The notes beneath the pieces were generated by a model, which worked only from the letters and a program-made list of their open reading frames with translations, was not told the DNA's origin and searched no databases. A stretch of 5,088 bases of DNA from UCB2 sp964475735 (GTDB taxonomy: Bacteria; Chloroflexota; Dehalococcoidia; Tepidiformales; Tepidiformaceae). Numbering within the stretch: the stretch's first letter is position 1; every line of letters starts with the position of its first letter. The stretch spans positions 1 to 5,088 of the forward strand of contig CAYYYI010000169.1 in the NCBI GenBank assembly GCA_964475735.1, written 5' to 3'. Position numbers and translations under genes: made by a program. This document shows positions 4,613-5,088 of this stretch, in pieces.

Positions 4613-5088
4613 ATGGCAGTAACCAGGCGTGAATTGATCCAGGGTGCGGCAGCGGGGGCGGCCGGCCTTGTCGTCGGTGGCGTTATTGGGAACGCCGTCG
4701 GCGGCGATGGGGATGGCGGTGGCGGTGGCGCAACCGGCCTCAGCGGCCGGGCCGCCGACATCGCCAAGGAGCGTGGCCTTTCTCCCGACGATGTGGCCCG
4801 CGCAGTCAAGACCTACGTGCCCGGCGGCAAGTTCGATGAATTCGTCATCATCGCCTCGGGTGGGCACTCGGGGCAGCTCCTCGTCATCGGCGTTCCGTCG
4901 ATGCGCATCCTCAAGGTGATCGGCGTCTTCACGCCCGAGCCATGGCAGGGGCACGGCTTCGGCGCCGACTCGTCCGACTCCGTCATCGCGGCTGGCACCG
5001 ATACCACAAATAAGGTGTACTCCAAGGCGCGCAGCCCGCTCACCTGGGCCGACACCCATCACCCCGGCATCAGCGAGACCAACGGCGA
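4613..5088 (+). CDS. nosZ: Nitrous oxide reductase NosZ, N-terminal part
   Basis: 158 complete codons are visible and the frame is open at the window edge. NosZ reduces N2O to N2 with two electrons, outside the cytoplasmic membrane, using a four-copper CuZ centre and a CuA centre. Residues 4-10 (TRRELIQ) are a twin-arginine signal followed by a hydrophobic A/G/V segment (11-29), so the protein should be exported folded by Tat. No clear AxA cleavage site is seen before the Gly/Asp linker (30-39). The mature part has VPGGKFDEFVIIASGGHSGQ, VIGVPSMRILKVIGVF, GHGFGADSSDSV and WADTHHPGISETNG. These are the opening blades of the NosZ beta-propeller. H149 and H150 of the DTHHP motif correspond to the first two CuZ histidine ligands. 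The CuA domain and the clade-defining C-terminus lie beyond the window. Full family length is roughly 600 residues or more. Confidence 0.92.
   Translation, partial: MAVTRRELIQGAAAGAAGLVVGGVIGNAVGGDGDGGGGGATGLSGRAADIAKERGLSPDDVARAVKTYVPGGKFDEFVIIASGGHSGQLLVIGVPSMRILKVIGVFTPEPWQGHGFGADSSDSVIAAGTDTTNKVYSKARSPLTWADTHHPGISETNG

Noticed and set aside
4586..5062. A 158-codon minus-strand frame opposite nosZ
   Set aside because: It is an antisense shadow; the plus strand clearly encodes NosZ with a strong ribosome site.
1..5088. CRISPR arrays, insertion sequences or prophage genes
   Set aside because: No regularly spaced repeats, transposase or phage-like genes are visible on either strand.

Overview
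This window is GC-rich bacterial DNA with strong G/C preference at third codon positions. Several genes start with GTG (positions 218, 2820, 4028 and the minus-strand gene at 2602). A run of exactly 100 N (1810-1909) marks a scaffold gap, so this is a draft or metagenome-derived assembly. The style of the proteins and the Tat-type nitrous oxide reductase next to a lipoprotein cupredoxin suggest a Chloroflexota-like organism. That placement is a guess from protein style, not a proven assignment.

Left contig (1-1809): the 3' end of an RluA-family pseudouridine synthase gene overlaps the GTG start of gltX (glutamyl-tRNA synthetase) in a GTGA junction. gltX is complete. A tRNA-Gln(CTG) gene with encoded CCA follows 42 bases later, with a TAGTCT -10-like box just upstream. 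The gap begins at the base after its CCA.

Right contig (1910-5088): it opens with a minus-strand gene for a membrane-anchored protein of unknown function, cut by the gap. A tRNA-Val(CAC) gene with a well-formed sigma70-type promoter diverges from it. A tandem-GNAT acetyltransferase gene follows 42 bases downstream of that tRNA and ends before a candidate intrinsic terminator (3713-3754).

A 353-base non-coding stretch (3675-4027) leads into the most interesting part. It holds a perfect TGTGA-N6-TCACA palindrome of the CRP/FNR-family type. This sits about 40 bases upstream of a predicted transcription start and overlaps where the -35 box would be. A second perfect 7-bp inverted repeat directly abuts it. 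Downstream are a lipoprotein cupredoxin gene (a predicted type 1 copper electron carrier) and then the first 158 codons of a nosZ-type nitrous oxide reductase with a twin-arginine signal. The simplest reading is an N2O-respiration module. In that reading a membrane-tethered blue-copper protein passes electrons to NosZ outside the cytoplasmic membrane, and a cAMP- or oxygen/NO-responsive CRP/FNR-type regulator controls transcription. NosZ runs off the window, so its CuA domain and any nosDFYL genes cannot be seen.
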